Positions 1 through 11,100 of a stretch of DNA of 64,000 bases are shown piece by piece. The DNA is from Owenia fusiformis (Eukaryota > Annelida > Polychaeta > Sabellida > Oweniidae). The position numbers and the translations under genes were made by a program. The stretch spans positions 36,815,425-36,879,424 of the forward strand of contig CAIIXF020000010.1 of assembly GCA_903813345.2 (NCBI GenBank), given 5' to 3'. Under the pieces are notes generated by a model that saw only the letters and a list, made by a program, of their open reading frames with translations, was not told the origin of the DNA and made no database searches. Position 1 is the first letter of the stretch, and each line of letters begins with the position of its first letter.

Positions 1-53
1 TTAGACAGATTTTAATGTGTGCTATAGTGACAAACTCTATTTACTTCATACAG

Positions 54-161
54 GCATTCAGCATCCCCGAGGAGCTAAGAAAAGAAGTACTGAGGAATAT
101 GCAGAATTGGCAACAACTAGTACTTCAGAAATAGAAAATGAAGATATCAGTGAAATTCAAC
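54..161 (+). CDS. BEN gene, first visible exon
   Basis: Acceptor ...ttcatacag and donor cgtaagac flank a 108-bp exon with phase 1 at both ends. It encodes an acidic Ser/Thr stretch that includes EYAELATTSTSEIENED. Upstream exons are outside the window. Confidence 0.65.
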
Positions 162-3100
162 GTAAGACGCTCTTAGTGTACTCTCTCCTATTTACAGCTA
201 ACCAAAATTATCTAAAAGGTCTTAGTTTAGCTTGAATTATTCTGAAAAACTGATTTTTAAACCTGCATATGAATCATATGTATGTATGTACATTTCATAC
301 ATAAATAAGAATAATTTTGACACTCCTATTGAATCAGTGAAAGGTATGGAGCAAATAGAGCAAAGTGTATATATTGTATTTTTTCTTCTTAGCTGTAAAG
401 CGTCGAAAGACAAGAAAACGGAAGAATGCATCCAAAATTAAGAAGCCCTTGAAGGATGACAAAGTTACCAAAGTTAAACTGTCTCAGCTGAACAGTAAGT
501 GGAACTAACATAAATCTGCAATTCATCTCAAACAATAATGTCAATAATTCTATATAACAAAATAGCTATAAGATGAATGAAGTTGACAAGGCAAATGGAT
601 ACAATATCTCATTCATTAATATATAATAAAAAAATATGTTTTGGTTATGTTTGTTGCTGTCAACATGGCACATGAAGATTTCCTATTACAGAATAGATTA
701 TCCTTGTAATTGTGATTGTAAAATGAGATGGTATTGTTAAAGTAAATATAAACTTTGCATTCATGAATTTTAATTTTTATTCTAGATATAGAACTAGTGC
801 ACAAACGCTCAAAAGAAAGAAGTGAAAAGTTTGCCACACTTTTTGCCACAAATTTGAATGCCAAAGTTCAAGAAGTCTCGACACCTATTTCAAGACAATC
901 AAGCCCAGTGCCTTCTTCACCAGTTCGAATTCCAAGTTCAAATGCCAAAGTTCAAGAAGTTTCGACACCTATTTCAAGACAACCGAGTCCAGTGCCTTCT
1001 TCGCCAGTTCGAAGTCCAAGTTCAAATGCCAAAGTTCAAGAAGTCTCGACACCTATTTCAAGACAACCGAGTCCAGTGCCTTCTTCGCCAGTTCGAATTC
1101 AAAGTTCAAATGCCAAAGTTCAAGAAGTCTCGACACCTATTTCAAGACAATCAAGCCCAACGCTTTCTTCGCCAGTTGCCATTCCAAATTCAAATGCCAA
1201 AGTTCAAGAAGTCTCGACACCTATTTCAAGACAATCAAGCCCAGTGTTTTCTTCACCAGTTGCCATTCGTAAGGCCCGCATGAGCACCAGCACCCACACC
1301 GTTGTAGAAGTAACTCAGATAACAGAGTGCAATAATCCTACCAATAACACAAGTCTGAATGTCAGAAATGATAAAGAGAATCAGTTGTCTGGATTGAACA
1401 TATCTGGAAATTTAATAGAACTCATAGATGACATGGCAACAAACATGGAAACAAACCCGTCCTCAGGATATCAAGGTATGACAAACCCATCCTCAGGTTA
1501 TCAAGGTATGACAAACACATCCTCAGGATATCAAGGTATGACAAACACATCCTCAGGATATCAAGGTATGACAAACCCGTCCTCAGGATATCAAGGTATG
1601 ACAAACCCGTCCTCAGGATATCAAGGTATGACAAACCCGTCCTCAGGATATCAAGGTATGACAAACCCGTCCTCAGGATATCAAGGTATGACAAACCCAT
1701 CCTCAGGATATCAAGGTATGACAAACCCGTCCTCAGGAGATCAAGGTATGACAAACCCGTCCTCAGGATATCAAGGTATGACAACCCAGTCCTCAGGATA
1801 TCAAGGTATGACAAACCCGTCCTCAGGATATCAAAGTATGACAAACCCGTCCTCAGGATATCAAAGTATGACAAACCCATCCTCAGGATATCAAAGTATG
1901 ACAAACCCATCCTCAGGATATCAAGGTATGACAAACCCGTCCTCAGGATATCAAGGTATGACAAACCCGTCCTCAGGATATCAATGTATGACAAACCCGT
2001 CCTCAGGATATCAAGGTATGGCGACAAACCCGTCCTCAGGATATCAGGGTATGGCGACAAACCCGTCCTTGGGAAATCAGGGTATGGCGACAAACTTCTA
2101 CTCTGGCTACCAAGGAATGGCGACTAATTACTCATCCCTCATCCCTCACAACAGCATCACTGCAATGGCACCTTGGGCTGAGACAATGAAATCCCAATTA
2201 TTTGTAAGTATACCAGCAGTTAAAATCTAAATTCTGCTCATTATTAGTTATATATGAAGCATTGAAAAGATTTTAATTATGTTTTGATGAAATAGTTTTT
2301 ATGGAGTTCAACAATTTGCAAATATATCTCTAAAATTTCTTGTTATTGTCTAAGAAACATTTTGATGCCTTTGCATATTATCTAAATGTGTAGCTGAAAT
2401 GAGCAGTTTAATGCAAGTTTTTCACTCTATTTTTCAGAGAGATGTATGCAGCCATGTGTCCAATCAATTAAACATACTTCATGGAAGAATTGACTACAAT
2501 ACGTTTAAAAACCAGCAAAATGCCCAAGAAATCAATCTCATCCAGACCAGTTTTAACAAAGGTAATATATCAAGAGCAAGTAAAAAATAATTTCAAATTC
2601 AAGTTTTTTTAATGGAATAGAATTGTATAATTTACTGAATTTTGTTTGACTATTGCAAACAATTTAGTCTCCGGCAAGCAAAGTTGGTTGTCAACTTCGA
2701 AATAATCAAAAGAGAAACCTGTACTTCTGACATCTCTCTAAATCCAAGGACTTCAATTGTGAATATTTTTTTTCCCAATTACATACTTGCCCAATAACTA
2801 CCTTCTTGATAAAACATTGACATATCACATGCTGGTCTGAACACATTTTTAAATTTCCAGTGGTGTTAAGATTACACCAACTATATTTTTCATGACTTTA
2901 TCATGATAGTTTATAATTTATATATAATATATCATTTCAATTCTAAATTGTAGGCTTTGAGCAGTTCAATACCAATATGAACAGCATGAAGGACCGGATT
3001 GTGAATGAGATCACAGGAATAGTAAAACCTCCTACAGCCAGGAAGCTAGATCTGGAATCATTGGGGAGCTCCATTGGATATAGTGAAACCCATAGGCAAT

Positions 3101-5755
3101 ACAGTGTCTCGCCACCCCTGTCACACTTGTCAGACGAAAGTGATTGTGAACTTTCTATGGATATACAAGAATCTCAGTCACCTGAATCCCCAAGTTGTAA
3201 AACACCATCAACCGTTACTTCTCCTGTCTTCAATATACCATCTGCAAGTTCCAATACTGAGATCCGACAAACACAATTACCAATTCAAGAATCTTCCTCT
3301 CTACCAGGCCAGACGTCTGATTCAGGTAATGTCATCTTTCATTTCTTAGACAACAGTTAGTAAACTTAACCCTGCATTTGTTCTTAACTAAAAGAATGGA
3401 AGCTATATAACTAATCAGAACCCAATAACTATGTCGTTCAACTCAAATTTCATTGCAGGTTGCTCTGTAAACAAAGAAACGCCAGAAGATCTGAGACCAG
3501 TTACTGTTGTTGAAAAAAGAAAAGCCAATATAACAGTGAGTATCAAGTTTCTAAGTTGAATGAAGGATTCAAATGGGTATTATGCATACTATGGGTTTAA
3601 TTAAATAACATATTGACTATGGGTTCAACTATAGGTTCAATTACAGTCACATGTAAACATCAAACCACAGTTTCAACTACGGGTTCAACTATAGCTTCAC
3701 TTCAATGTCATGTAAACTTCAAACTACAGGTTTAACCACGGGTTCAACTATATTTTCACTTCAATGATATGTCAGCTTCAAACCACGGGTTCAACTATAG
3801 GTTCATTTCAATGATATGTAAACTTCAAACCATGGGCTCAACTATAGGTTCATTTCAATGACATTAACTTCAAACGACGGGTCCAACTATAGGTTCACTT
3901 CAATGACATATTAACTTCAAACCATGGATTCAACTATAGGTTCACTTCAATGACATATTAATGACAATGTTCACTTCAATGACATTTCAGTTTAAAACCA
4001 CGGGTTCAACTATAGGTTCACTTCAAAGGCATATCAGTTTCAAACCACGGGTGCAACTATAGGTTCACTTTAATGACATTTCAGTTTCAAACCACGGGTT
4101 CAACTATAGGTTCACTTAACTGACATATTAATGACAATGTTCACTTCATTGACATTTCAGTTTAAAACCACAGGTTCAACTATAGGTTCACTTCAAAGAC
4201 ATATCAGTTTCAAACCACGGGTGCAACTATAGGTTCACTTTAATGACATTTCAGTTTCAAACCACGGGTTCAACTATAGGTTCACTTAACTGACATATTA
4301 ATGACCATGTTCACTTCAATGACATTTCAGTTTAAAACCACGGGTTCAACTATAGGTTCACTTCAAAGACATATCAGTTTCAAACCACGGGTGCAACTAT
4401 AGGTTCACTTCAATGACATTTTAATTTCAAACCACGGGTTCAACTATAGGTTCACTTCAATGACATATTAATTTCAAACCACAGGTGCAACTATAGGTTC
4501 ACTTTCATGACATATCAGTTTCAAACCACGGGTTCAACTATAGGTTCACTTCAATGACATATTAATTTCAAACCACAGGTGCAACTATAGGTTCATTTTC
4601 ATGACATATCAGTTTCAAACCATGGGTTCAACTATAGGTTCACTTCAATGACATTAATTTCAAACCACGGGTTCAACTATAGGTTCACTTCAAAGACATA
4701 TCAGTTTCAAACCATGGGTGCAACTATAGGTTCACTTCAATGACATTTTATTTTCAAACCATGGGTTCTACTATAGGTTTACTTCAATGGCATATTCACT
4801 TCAAACCATGGGTTCAACTATAGGTTCAATTCAATGATATGTTAGCTTCAAACTATGGGTTCAACTATAGGTTTACTTCAATGACATTTTATTTTCAAAC
4901 CACGGGTTCACCTATAGGTTCACTTCAATGACATATTAATTTCAAACCACAGGTGCAACTATAGGTTCACTTTCATGGCATATCAGTTTCAAACCACAGG
5001 TTCAACTATAGGTTCACTTCAATGTATAAGTTCAATGGGAAAATATGCAAACTTCGGGTTCAATTATAGCTTTAAATGAATAATATGTAGGCTTCAAACC
5101 ACAGGTTCACCCATATGTATTTATAATTGAAACCATGACCTGAGGTATTCTGCAATTTATAAAGTTCTGATTCAGTTAATAAAAATCTTTCCTTTTACAT
5201 AGGAAATCTCTGAATCGACAATGAAAGTAGTCGCAGATATAGTGAAGAAGAGAGGGCCAGGAAAAGCCATTTGCTACCTGCTAGATAAGATGTTTAGTGA
5301 AAGGGAACTCTTGAACACATTTGCCAGACCATCTGGGAACAACCTGACTTTAGATGACCTTGGTGTTAGAATGCCGCTAATTAGAGGTATGTTCCTACTT
5401 TATCCAAAGTTTTATTTTTTAGATATTAAAGGATTCTGCAATAAATGTCTAGTTCACCATTTCAATATTATCGTGTAGTAACACTGTAGGAAAATGGAGA
5501 CAGTTTTGGTACCCCTTGATTATTTTACATAAGAAGGTGTTTCATTGTTCTGGCATATTAACCAATTATAAAAAAGAATGTAATTCTAAAACAACTGCTC
5601 CACGTTAAATGATATGTCTCTAAAATGATTAATGTTTTGTAAAATCTTTTGTCATTGCAGAATTCTTGCAGACAAGACATGGGATAGATATAAATAAGAT
5701 TGAGAAAACAACAAACCAAAAACGCAGAGATTTGAAAAGGAAAGCAAAGAAATAG
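54..5755 (+). CDS. BEN-domain protein with coding minisatellites (5'-partial, 8 exons)
   Basis: Eight exons join with consistent phases: 54-161, 393-494, 786-2203, 2438-2561, 2954-3325, 3459-3535, 5203-5386 and 5661-5755 (stop TAG). Every junction has AG/GT borders. The visible part is about 825 residues and the start lies left of the window. Order: acidic Ser/Thr stretch; a Lys/Arg-rich block (RRKTRKRKN) that looks like a nuclear localisation signal; five 28-residue Ser/Pro repeats; about 23 ten-residue NPSSGYQGMT-type repeats; a Ser/Pro-rich linker; and a C-terminal BEN-like domain over the last two exons with LLDKMFSERELLNTF, MPLIREFLQTRHGID and a basic end (KRRDLKRKAKK). BEN domains are known for DNA and protein binding in chromatin and transcription factors, so a nuclear role is inferred. 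The BEN call rests on the hydrophobic pattern and C-terminal position and could be confused with other small helical domains. No paralogue name is assigned. Confidence 0.72.
393..494 (+). CDS. BEN gene, basic exon (putative NLS)
   Basis: Flanked by ttcttcttag and gtaagt; 102 bp. It encodes VKRRKTRKRKNASKIKKPL, a dense Lys/Arg run typical of a nuclear localisation signal or DNA-contacting tail. Phase 1 at both ends. Confidence 0.7.
786..2203 (+). CDS. BEN gene, large repeat-bearing exon
   Basis: A 1,418-bp exon between tttattctag and gtaagtat. It opens with a charged segment (HKRSKERSEKFATLF) and continues into two separate in-frame tandem arrays with units of 28 and 10 residues, separated by about 55 non-repetitive residues. 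Both unit lengths are multiples of three, so copy-number change preserves the frame. The second array is rich in Gly, Tyr, Gln, Ser and Asn, a low-complexity prion-like composition. The exon ends in phase 0. Confidence 0.75.
857..1270 (+). repeat. 84-bp coding minisatellite, about 5 copies
   Basis: Five near-identical 84-bp units encode a 28-residue repeat containing VQEVSTPISRQ and SSPV motifs. Unit-to-unit changes are mostly single substitutions. Ser-Pro dipeptides recur in each unit and could be proline-directed phosphorylation sites (inference). Confidence 0.95.
1451..2120 (+). repeat. 30-bp coding minisatellite, about 23 copies
   Basis: About 19 tandem 30-bp units encode NPSSGYQGMT variants. 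Three or four 33-bp units with an extra Ala codon (GMATNPSSGYQ) follow. Most differences are single-base, such as ccg/cca and ggt/agt/tgt, indicating recent expansion. The reverse strand is also open through most of the array because the unit is a multiple of three with few stop-generating triplets. Confidence 0.95.
2438..2561 (+). CDS. BEN gene, exon after the repeat exon
   Basis: Acceptor tatttttcag and donor ggtaatat; 124 bp, phase 0 in and phase 1 out. It encodes RDVCSHVSNQLNILHGRID and a Gln/Asn-rich continuation that may be helical. Confidence 0.65.
2954..3325 (+). CDS. BEN gene, Ser/Pro-rich linker exon
   Basis: 372 bp between aaattgtag and gtaatgtc, symmetric phase 1. It begins with a helical stretch (FEQFNTNMNSMKDRIVNEI), then becomes an acidic, Ser/Pro-rich and probably disordered linker (ESQSPESPSCKTPS). 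Confidence 0.68.
3459..3535 (+). CDS. BEN gene, short linker exon
   Basis: 77 bp between tcattgcag and gtgagtat, phase 1 in and phase 0 out. It encodes a charged segment ending in VVEKRKANIT. Confidence 0.62.
3600..5120. repeat. 47-bp intronic minisatellite, about 30 copies
   Basis: The intron between 3536 and 5202 is almost wholly a tandem array of a 47-bp unit with the core ggttcaactataggttcac. A longer period of about four units (internal tgacatattaatgacaatgt variant) appears near 3955, 4125 and 4295, so there is higher-order structure. The ends are more divergent than the middle. Confidence 0.92.
5203..5386 (+). CDS. BEN gene, main BEN-domain exon
   Basis: 184 bp between ttttacatag and gtatgttc. 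It encodes the first two-thirds of the C-terminal domain: VVADIVKKRGPGKAICYLL, then DKMFSERELLNTF and a loop with GNNLTLDDLGVRMPLIR. The spacing of hydrophobic residues and the 'LLDxxFsxxEL' pattern match BEN domains. Phase 0 in, phase 1 out. Confidence 0.72.
5661..5755 (+). CDS. BEN gene, terminal exon with stop
   Basis: Acceptor tgtcattgcag. It encodes EFLQTRHGIDINKIEKT and ends in a basic tail NQKRRDLKRKAKK before TAG at 5753-5755. It completes the last helix of the BEN-like domain. Confidence 0.72.
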
Positions 5756-6090
5756 ACTTTTGTTTATGGATTGTCCTGGGCTTAACAATCAATGTTACTA
5801 ATGATTACAATTTATTAGTCTATGTCTACAATGCCATTAAAATAGCTTGTACATTTAAACATATATCAAAATTGATTTAATCAAATCCCATATTAGTTGT
5901 ACAAAGTTGCATATTTTATGAATCTGTGTGTCAAATTATCTATTTTGTTTTCTTTACAAAAGCAAAGTGCTGTCTCCTTTATTTTTATTTCAAAAAGTCA
6001 AATCATTTGTTCACAATATTATGTAAATACTTCCATTGGAAAACTATCAGATTGGTCCTTTTAATGACCTTGTATAGCACTGTAAGCATC

Positions 6091-6096
6091 AATAAA
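6091..6096 (+). terminator. Poly(A) signal AATAAA (proximal)
   Basis: AATAAA about 340 bases after the BEN-gene stop, followed by a T-rich stretch. It is a plausible proximal cleavage signal. Confidence 0.45.
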
Positions 6097-6611
6097 GGTA
6101 TTTATTAACATCTGTATCATCCATCAATGAAACATTAGTTGGTTTAATTTTGAATAATGATGAAATGTTTCTCAACTTGTAGGAAAATGATGAACTCAGA
6201 TAAATACCTTATTTTGATTTCACAATTTTTGCAATTGCCAATGTATTATTATACTACAGATTATAGATAGTCTAATAATGTTATTATCCCAGCCTTGCCT
6301 AATATAAGTGAGCGTTTTTTTTTGTTTTTTTTGTTTTAATTCCATTAACAATAATTCAAGTAAAAATTCAAAATTAGATGAGTAAACAATACCAAATTGG
6401 GCAAGGCTACTATTATCCCTAGCTTAAGAATAAATTTGTCAACTTACCAAACATACCCAGTTGTTCAATCCTGCTAGACCTTCGTATTTCAGAATGGACA
6501 GCTACAGTAACCTATAACTGTCTTAATAAAAAACTATAAACATTTGTAAATACTGATTAGTTTGTACATAGAAAAAATATATGTATTGTATTATATATCA
6601 ATGTAAATATA

Positions 6612-6617
6612 AATAAA
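6612..6617 (+). terminator. Poly(A) signal AATAAA (distal)
   Basis: AATAAA followed by a GT-rich segment (gatacaaatgtgtacatgttt). It is a plausible distal cleavage signal for the BEN gene. Confidence 0.4.
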
Positions 6618-6640
6618 GTTAAAACATTTGATACAAATGT

Positions 6641-8077
6641 GTACATGTTTATTTTATATGAAGTCAAATCAATAGTATTGATGTTCAAGCTGGGTTCCAC
6701 TAGGCTTATTGAGAATTATACCCTATGTAAATATTAAATAAAACAACTGTAAATATTAGAGCATATTTAAGTCCCTCTATTTTCTCTAAGATGTACTACA
6801 ATGCATGTAAAACCATGTAACTACCCTTTCCCACATTCCTCCACAGTGTGGAAAATGTGGGGAAGTTAAGTAAAAATAAGATGAGAGTTACTTCATTTCC
6901 CCACATTTTTCCACAGTCACCCACATTTTTCCCTGAGGTAAAAGTGTGTAAAAACAAGAATGCCATCTCCTGTTTTTACCTAATTTTCCATGCCACACAT
7001 GGGAGGATTGAGGTAAAAGTGTGTAAAACTAAGTGAGAACATGTACCCTTTTTCTCCACGCATGTCAAAACATGGGTTTTTTCCTAAGGGTTACTTTCAA
7101 ATTGGTCTTGCTTTTGTGGTGTATGTGGCATTTTAGCAAATCTGCCACGCTCATTTCTTTCCAGAACCATCTTGTTCACATGTAACACTAGGGTATACGC
7201 GCATGTATAGACAGATGACATAGATATACATATAAATTATATATTGCACCTGTATTTACTTACATGGGAATATTCCCTTTGGAAAAATGCAAATGCATGA
7301 ACATATATTTTCATCTTATATATGACTTCAAGCTAACATATTATTTCATATTTATATTTTCATAGTTAGTCTAACATAAATAATAGATCCATGAGAACAA
7401 TATTCTTTGTTTTCTTAAAAATTGATGGGTTTACTGTGAATTCAATAAATTACAATTTGCAAGGGGTAAGTATACTGTATGACCTTAGTTGCAAAGTACT
7501 GTTTATATATGCAGCTCAATAGCATAAAATATGTTGAATGAAGCATATGGTGGGGATTAGTCGTGTGACACACAAACTGACCAATACATGAGGGTATTAG
7601 CTACTTTTCACAGAAACCAAAGGAGGACAGTGATTTTATTTCAACTGGGAGCTTACCTCCACACGACTGATCATGTGACCATGGTGTTGGGTCCCTTTAA
7701 ATCGTTTGATTGGTCAATACCAAACAAAAACTTTTATGACATCACGATATAACCTCAAGACATCAATCTTTCATATAATAAAACATTTAACTATTCAAAA
7801 CGTGTATATTTTATATCAAATGGTTACGGTAATATATTTTTTACTAAATAATATATTCAATGGATTGGGACAACAATGTGCTTCTAATGGGTAATCTCGT
7901 TTAATTTTTCTGAACAATAGCTAGAAAGTTGTCTAGATTCCTTTAGAAAATGTCTGAAACAATTCTTAAATCATTAAAATATTTTGTATAATAGAGGAAT
8001 ATTTATTCTACAATTGATTATATTATATTTGATGATTTGGCGCGCTACAGTAGTTTATGTGTCAATAGTTATCCTAC
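6641..8077. other. Interval between the BEN and cadherin-EGF genes
   Basis: The 3' end of the minus-strand cadherin-EGF gene is expected here, but I see no clear transmembrane-coding exon. A local cluster of cccacatt/ccacag motifs lies at 6830-7060. A short inverted pair, agtcgtgtg (about 7559) and cacacgact (about 7662), brackets about 100 bases and may be a small foldback element. The only exon-like object is the candidate at 7084-7187. Confidence 0.4.
7084..7187 (-). CDS. Candidate terminal exon (cytoplasmic-tail-like), uncertain
   Basis: On the minus strand, ...taccctag precedes an open stretch encoding NKMVLERNERGRFAKMPH and a short Gln-rich end before TAG (7086-7084). The required entry phase (1) matches the phase used throughout the upstream cadherin-EGF gene, and the polar, basic composition suits a membrane-protein tail. 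Against it, the polypyrimidine tract is weak and no transmembrane exon was found between 7190 and 8077. It could be chance. Confidence 0.25.
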
Positions 8078-8195
8078 CTGTGTCGCATTGGTCTCCCTCC
8101 ATTCCGGGTGGGCAAAGGCATTTATAATTCTCTCCGAATGTGTTGATGCAAACAGAACCTTTCCCATAGCAAGGGTCCGTGCTACATGCGTCATC
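8078..8195 (-). CDS. Cadherin-EGF gene, full-length EGF exon with +1 shift
   Basis: Acceptor attgtag and donor caggtagg bound 118 bp. The exon encodes an EGF-like module in two frames: DACSTDPCYG before and VCINTFGENYKCLCPPGME after an A-run at 8160-8163 (TTTT on the plus strand). Satellite copies have one base fewer at this point and stay in frame across it. A 117-bp exon would be symmetric phase 1 like its neighbours, so the extra A looks like a recent frameshift or a sequence error. As written, the frame runs to TAA inside the exon. Confidence 0.7.
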
Positions 8196-11100
8196 TACAA
8201 TATTCAAATATATAGACATTTAAGTTCTCTCCGAATGTGTTATCACATACCGCACCTTCCCCGTAGCAAGGGTCCAAGCTACATGTGTCATCTATAATAT
8301 TCAAATATAAAGACATTTAAATTCTCTCCGAATGTGTTATCACATACCGCACCTTCCCCGTAGCAAGGGTCTAAGCTACATGCGTCATCTACAATATTCA
8401 AATATATAAACATTTAAGTTCTCTCCAAATGTGTTATTACATACCGCACCTTCCCCGTAGCAAGGGTCTAACCTACATGCGTCATCTACAATATTCAAAT
8501 ATATAAACATTTAAGTTCTCTCCAAATGTGTTATTACATACCGCATCTTCCCCGAAACAAGGGTCTAACCTACACGCGTCATCTACAATATTCAAATATA
8601 TGGACATTTAAGTTCTCTCCAAATGTGTTATTACATACAGCACCTTCCCCGTAGCAAGGGTCTAAGCTACATGCGCCATCTACAATATTCAAATATATAG
8701 ACATTTAAGTTCTCTCCGAATGTGTTATCACATACCGCACCTTCCCCGAAGCAAGGGTCCAAGCTACATGCGCCATCTACAATATTCAAATATATAGACA
8801 TTTAAGTTCACTCCAAATGTGTTATTACATACCGCACCTTCCCTGTAGCAAGGGTCTAACCTACATGCGTCATCTACAATATTCAAATATATAGACATTT
8901 AAGTTCTCTCCGAATGTGTTATCACATACCGCACCTTCCCCGAAGCAAGGGTCTAAGCTACATGCGCCATCTACAATATTCAAATATATAAACATTTAAG
9001 TTCTCTCCGAATGTGTTATTACATACCGCATCTTCCCCGAAACAAGGGTCCAAGCTACATGCGTCATCTACAATATTCAAATATATAGACATTTAAGTTC
9101 TCTCCGAATGTGTTATTACATACTGCACCTTCCCCATAGCAAGGGTCCAAGCTACATGCGTCATCTACAATATTCAAATATATAGACATTTAAGTTCTCT
9201 CCAAATGTGTTATTACATACCGCACCTTCCCCAAAGCAAGGGTCTAAGCTACATGCGCCATCTACAATATTCAAATATATAGACATTTAAGTTCTCTCCG
9301 AATGTGTTATCACAAACCGCACCTTCCCCAAAGCAAGGGTCTAAGCTACATGCGCCATCTACAATATTCAAATATATAAACATTTAAGTTCTCTCCGAAT
9401 GTGTTATTACATTCAGCATCTTCCCGAAACAAGGGTCCAAGCTACATGCGTCATCTACAATATTCAAATATATAGACATTTAAGTTCTCTCCGAATGTGT
9501 TATTACATACAGCAACTTCCCCTTAGCAAGGGTCCAAGCTACATGCGTCTACTACAATATTCAAATATATAGACATTTAAGTTCTCTCCAAATGTGTTAT
9601 TACATTCAGCATCTTCCCCGAAACAAGGGTCCAAGCTACATGCGTCATCTACAATATTCAAATATATAGACATTTAAGTTCTCTCCAAATGTGTTTTACA
9701 TACCGCACCTTCCCTGTAGCAAGGGTCCAAGCTACATGCGTCATCTACAATATTCAAATATATAGACATTTAAGTTCTCTCCAAATGTGTTATTACATAC
9801 CGCACCTTCCCCGAAACAAGGGTCCAAGCTACATGCGTCATCTACAATATTCAAATATATAGACATTTAAGTTCTCTCCAAATGTGTTATTACATACCGC
9901 ACCTTCCCTGTAGCAAGGGTCTAAGCTACATGCGTCATCTACAATATTCAAATATATAGACATTTAAGTTCACTCCGAATGTGTTATCACATACCGCACC
10001 TTCCCCGTAGCAAGGGTCTAACCTACATGCGTCATCTACAATATTCAAATATATAGACATTTAAGTTCTCTCCAAATGTGTTATTACATACCGCACCTTC
10101 CCCGTAGCAAGGGTCTAACCTACATGCGTCATCTACAATATTCAAATATATAGACATTTAAGTTCACTCCAAATGTGTTATTACATTCAGCATCTTCCCG
10201 AAACAAGGGTCCAAGCTACATGCGTCATCTACAATATTCAAATATATAGACATTTAAGTTCTCTCCGAATGTGTTATTACATACCGCACCTTCCCCGAAG
10301 CAAGGGTCCAAGCTACATGCGTCATCTACAATATTCAAATATATAAACATTTAAGTTCTCTCCGAATGTGTTATTACATACCGCACCTTCCCCGAAGCAA
10401 GGGTCCAAGCTACATGCGTCATCTACAATATTCAAATATATAGACATTTAAGTTCTCTCCGAATGTGTTATTACATACCGCATCTTCCCGAAACAAGGGT
10501 CCAAGCTACATGCGTCATCTACAATATTCAAATATATAGACATTTAAGTTCTCTCCAAATGTGTTTTACATACCGCACCTTCCCTGTAGCAAGGGTCTAA
10601 GCTACATGCGTCATCTACAATATTCAAATATATAGACATTTAAGTTCTCTCCAAATGTGTTTTACATACCGCACCTTCCCCATAGCAAGGGTCCAAGCTA
10701 CATGCGTCATCTACAATATTCAAATATATAGACATTTAAGTTCTCTCCAAATGTGTTTTACATACCGCACCTTCCCTGTAGCAAGGGTCTAAGCTACATG
10801 CGTCATCTACAATATTCAAATATATAGACATTTAAGTTCTCTCCAAATGTGTTTTACATACCGCACCTTCCCTGTAGCAAGGGTCCAAGCTACATGCGTC
10901 ATCTACAATATTCAAATATATAGACATTTAAGTTCTCTCCGAATGTGTTATTACATACCGCACCTTCCCTGTAGCAAGGGTCTAAGCTACATGCGTCATC
11001 TACAATATTCAAATATATAGACATTTAAGTTCTCTCCAAATGTGTTATTACATTCAGCATCTTCCCCAAACAAGGGTCCAAGCTACATGCGTCATCTACA

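Larger units (their letters stand above)
5756..6640 (+). other. 3' UTR region of the BEN gene
   Basis: AT-rich sequence after the stop with no coding signal. It contains at least two poly(A) signals, at 6091 and 6612, so the transcript probably ends near 6,115 or 6,635. An imperfect inverted pair (agccttgcct near 6292 and gggcaaggct near 6400) could be a small foldback insertion. Confidence 0.5.

Noticed and set aside
858-1283. Second plus-strand frame through the 84-bp array
   Set aside because: Open only because the repeat unit is a multiple of three. It has no splice or start support.
1422-2093. Minus-strand 223-codon ORF with LSYLDILRTG repeats
   Set aside because: It is the antisense shadow of the 30-bp coding array. 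The plus-strand frame has splice borders and continues into flanking exons.
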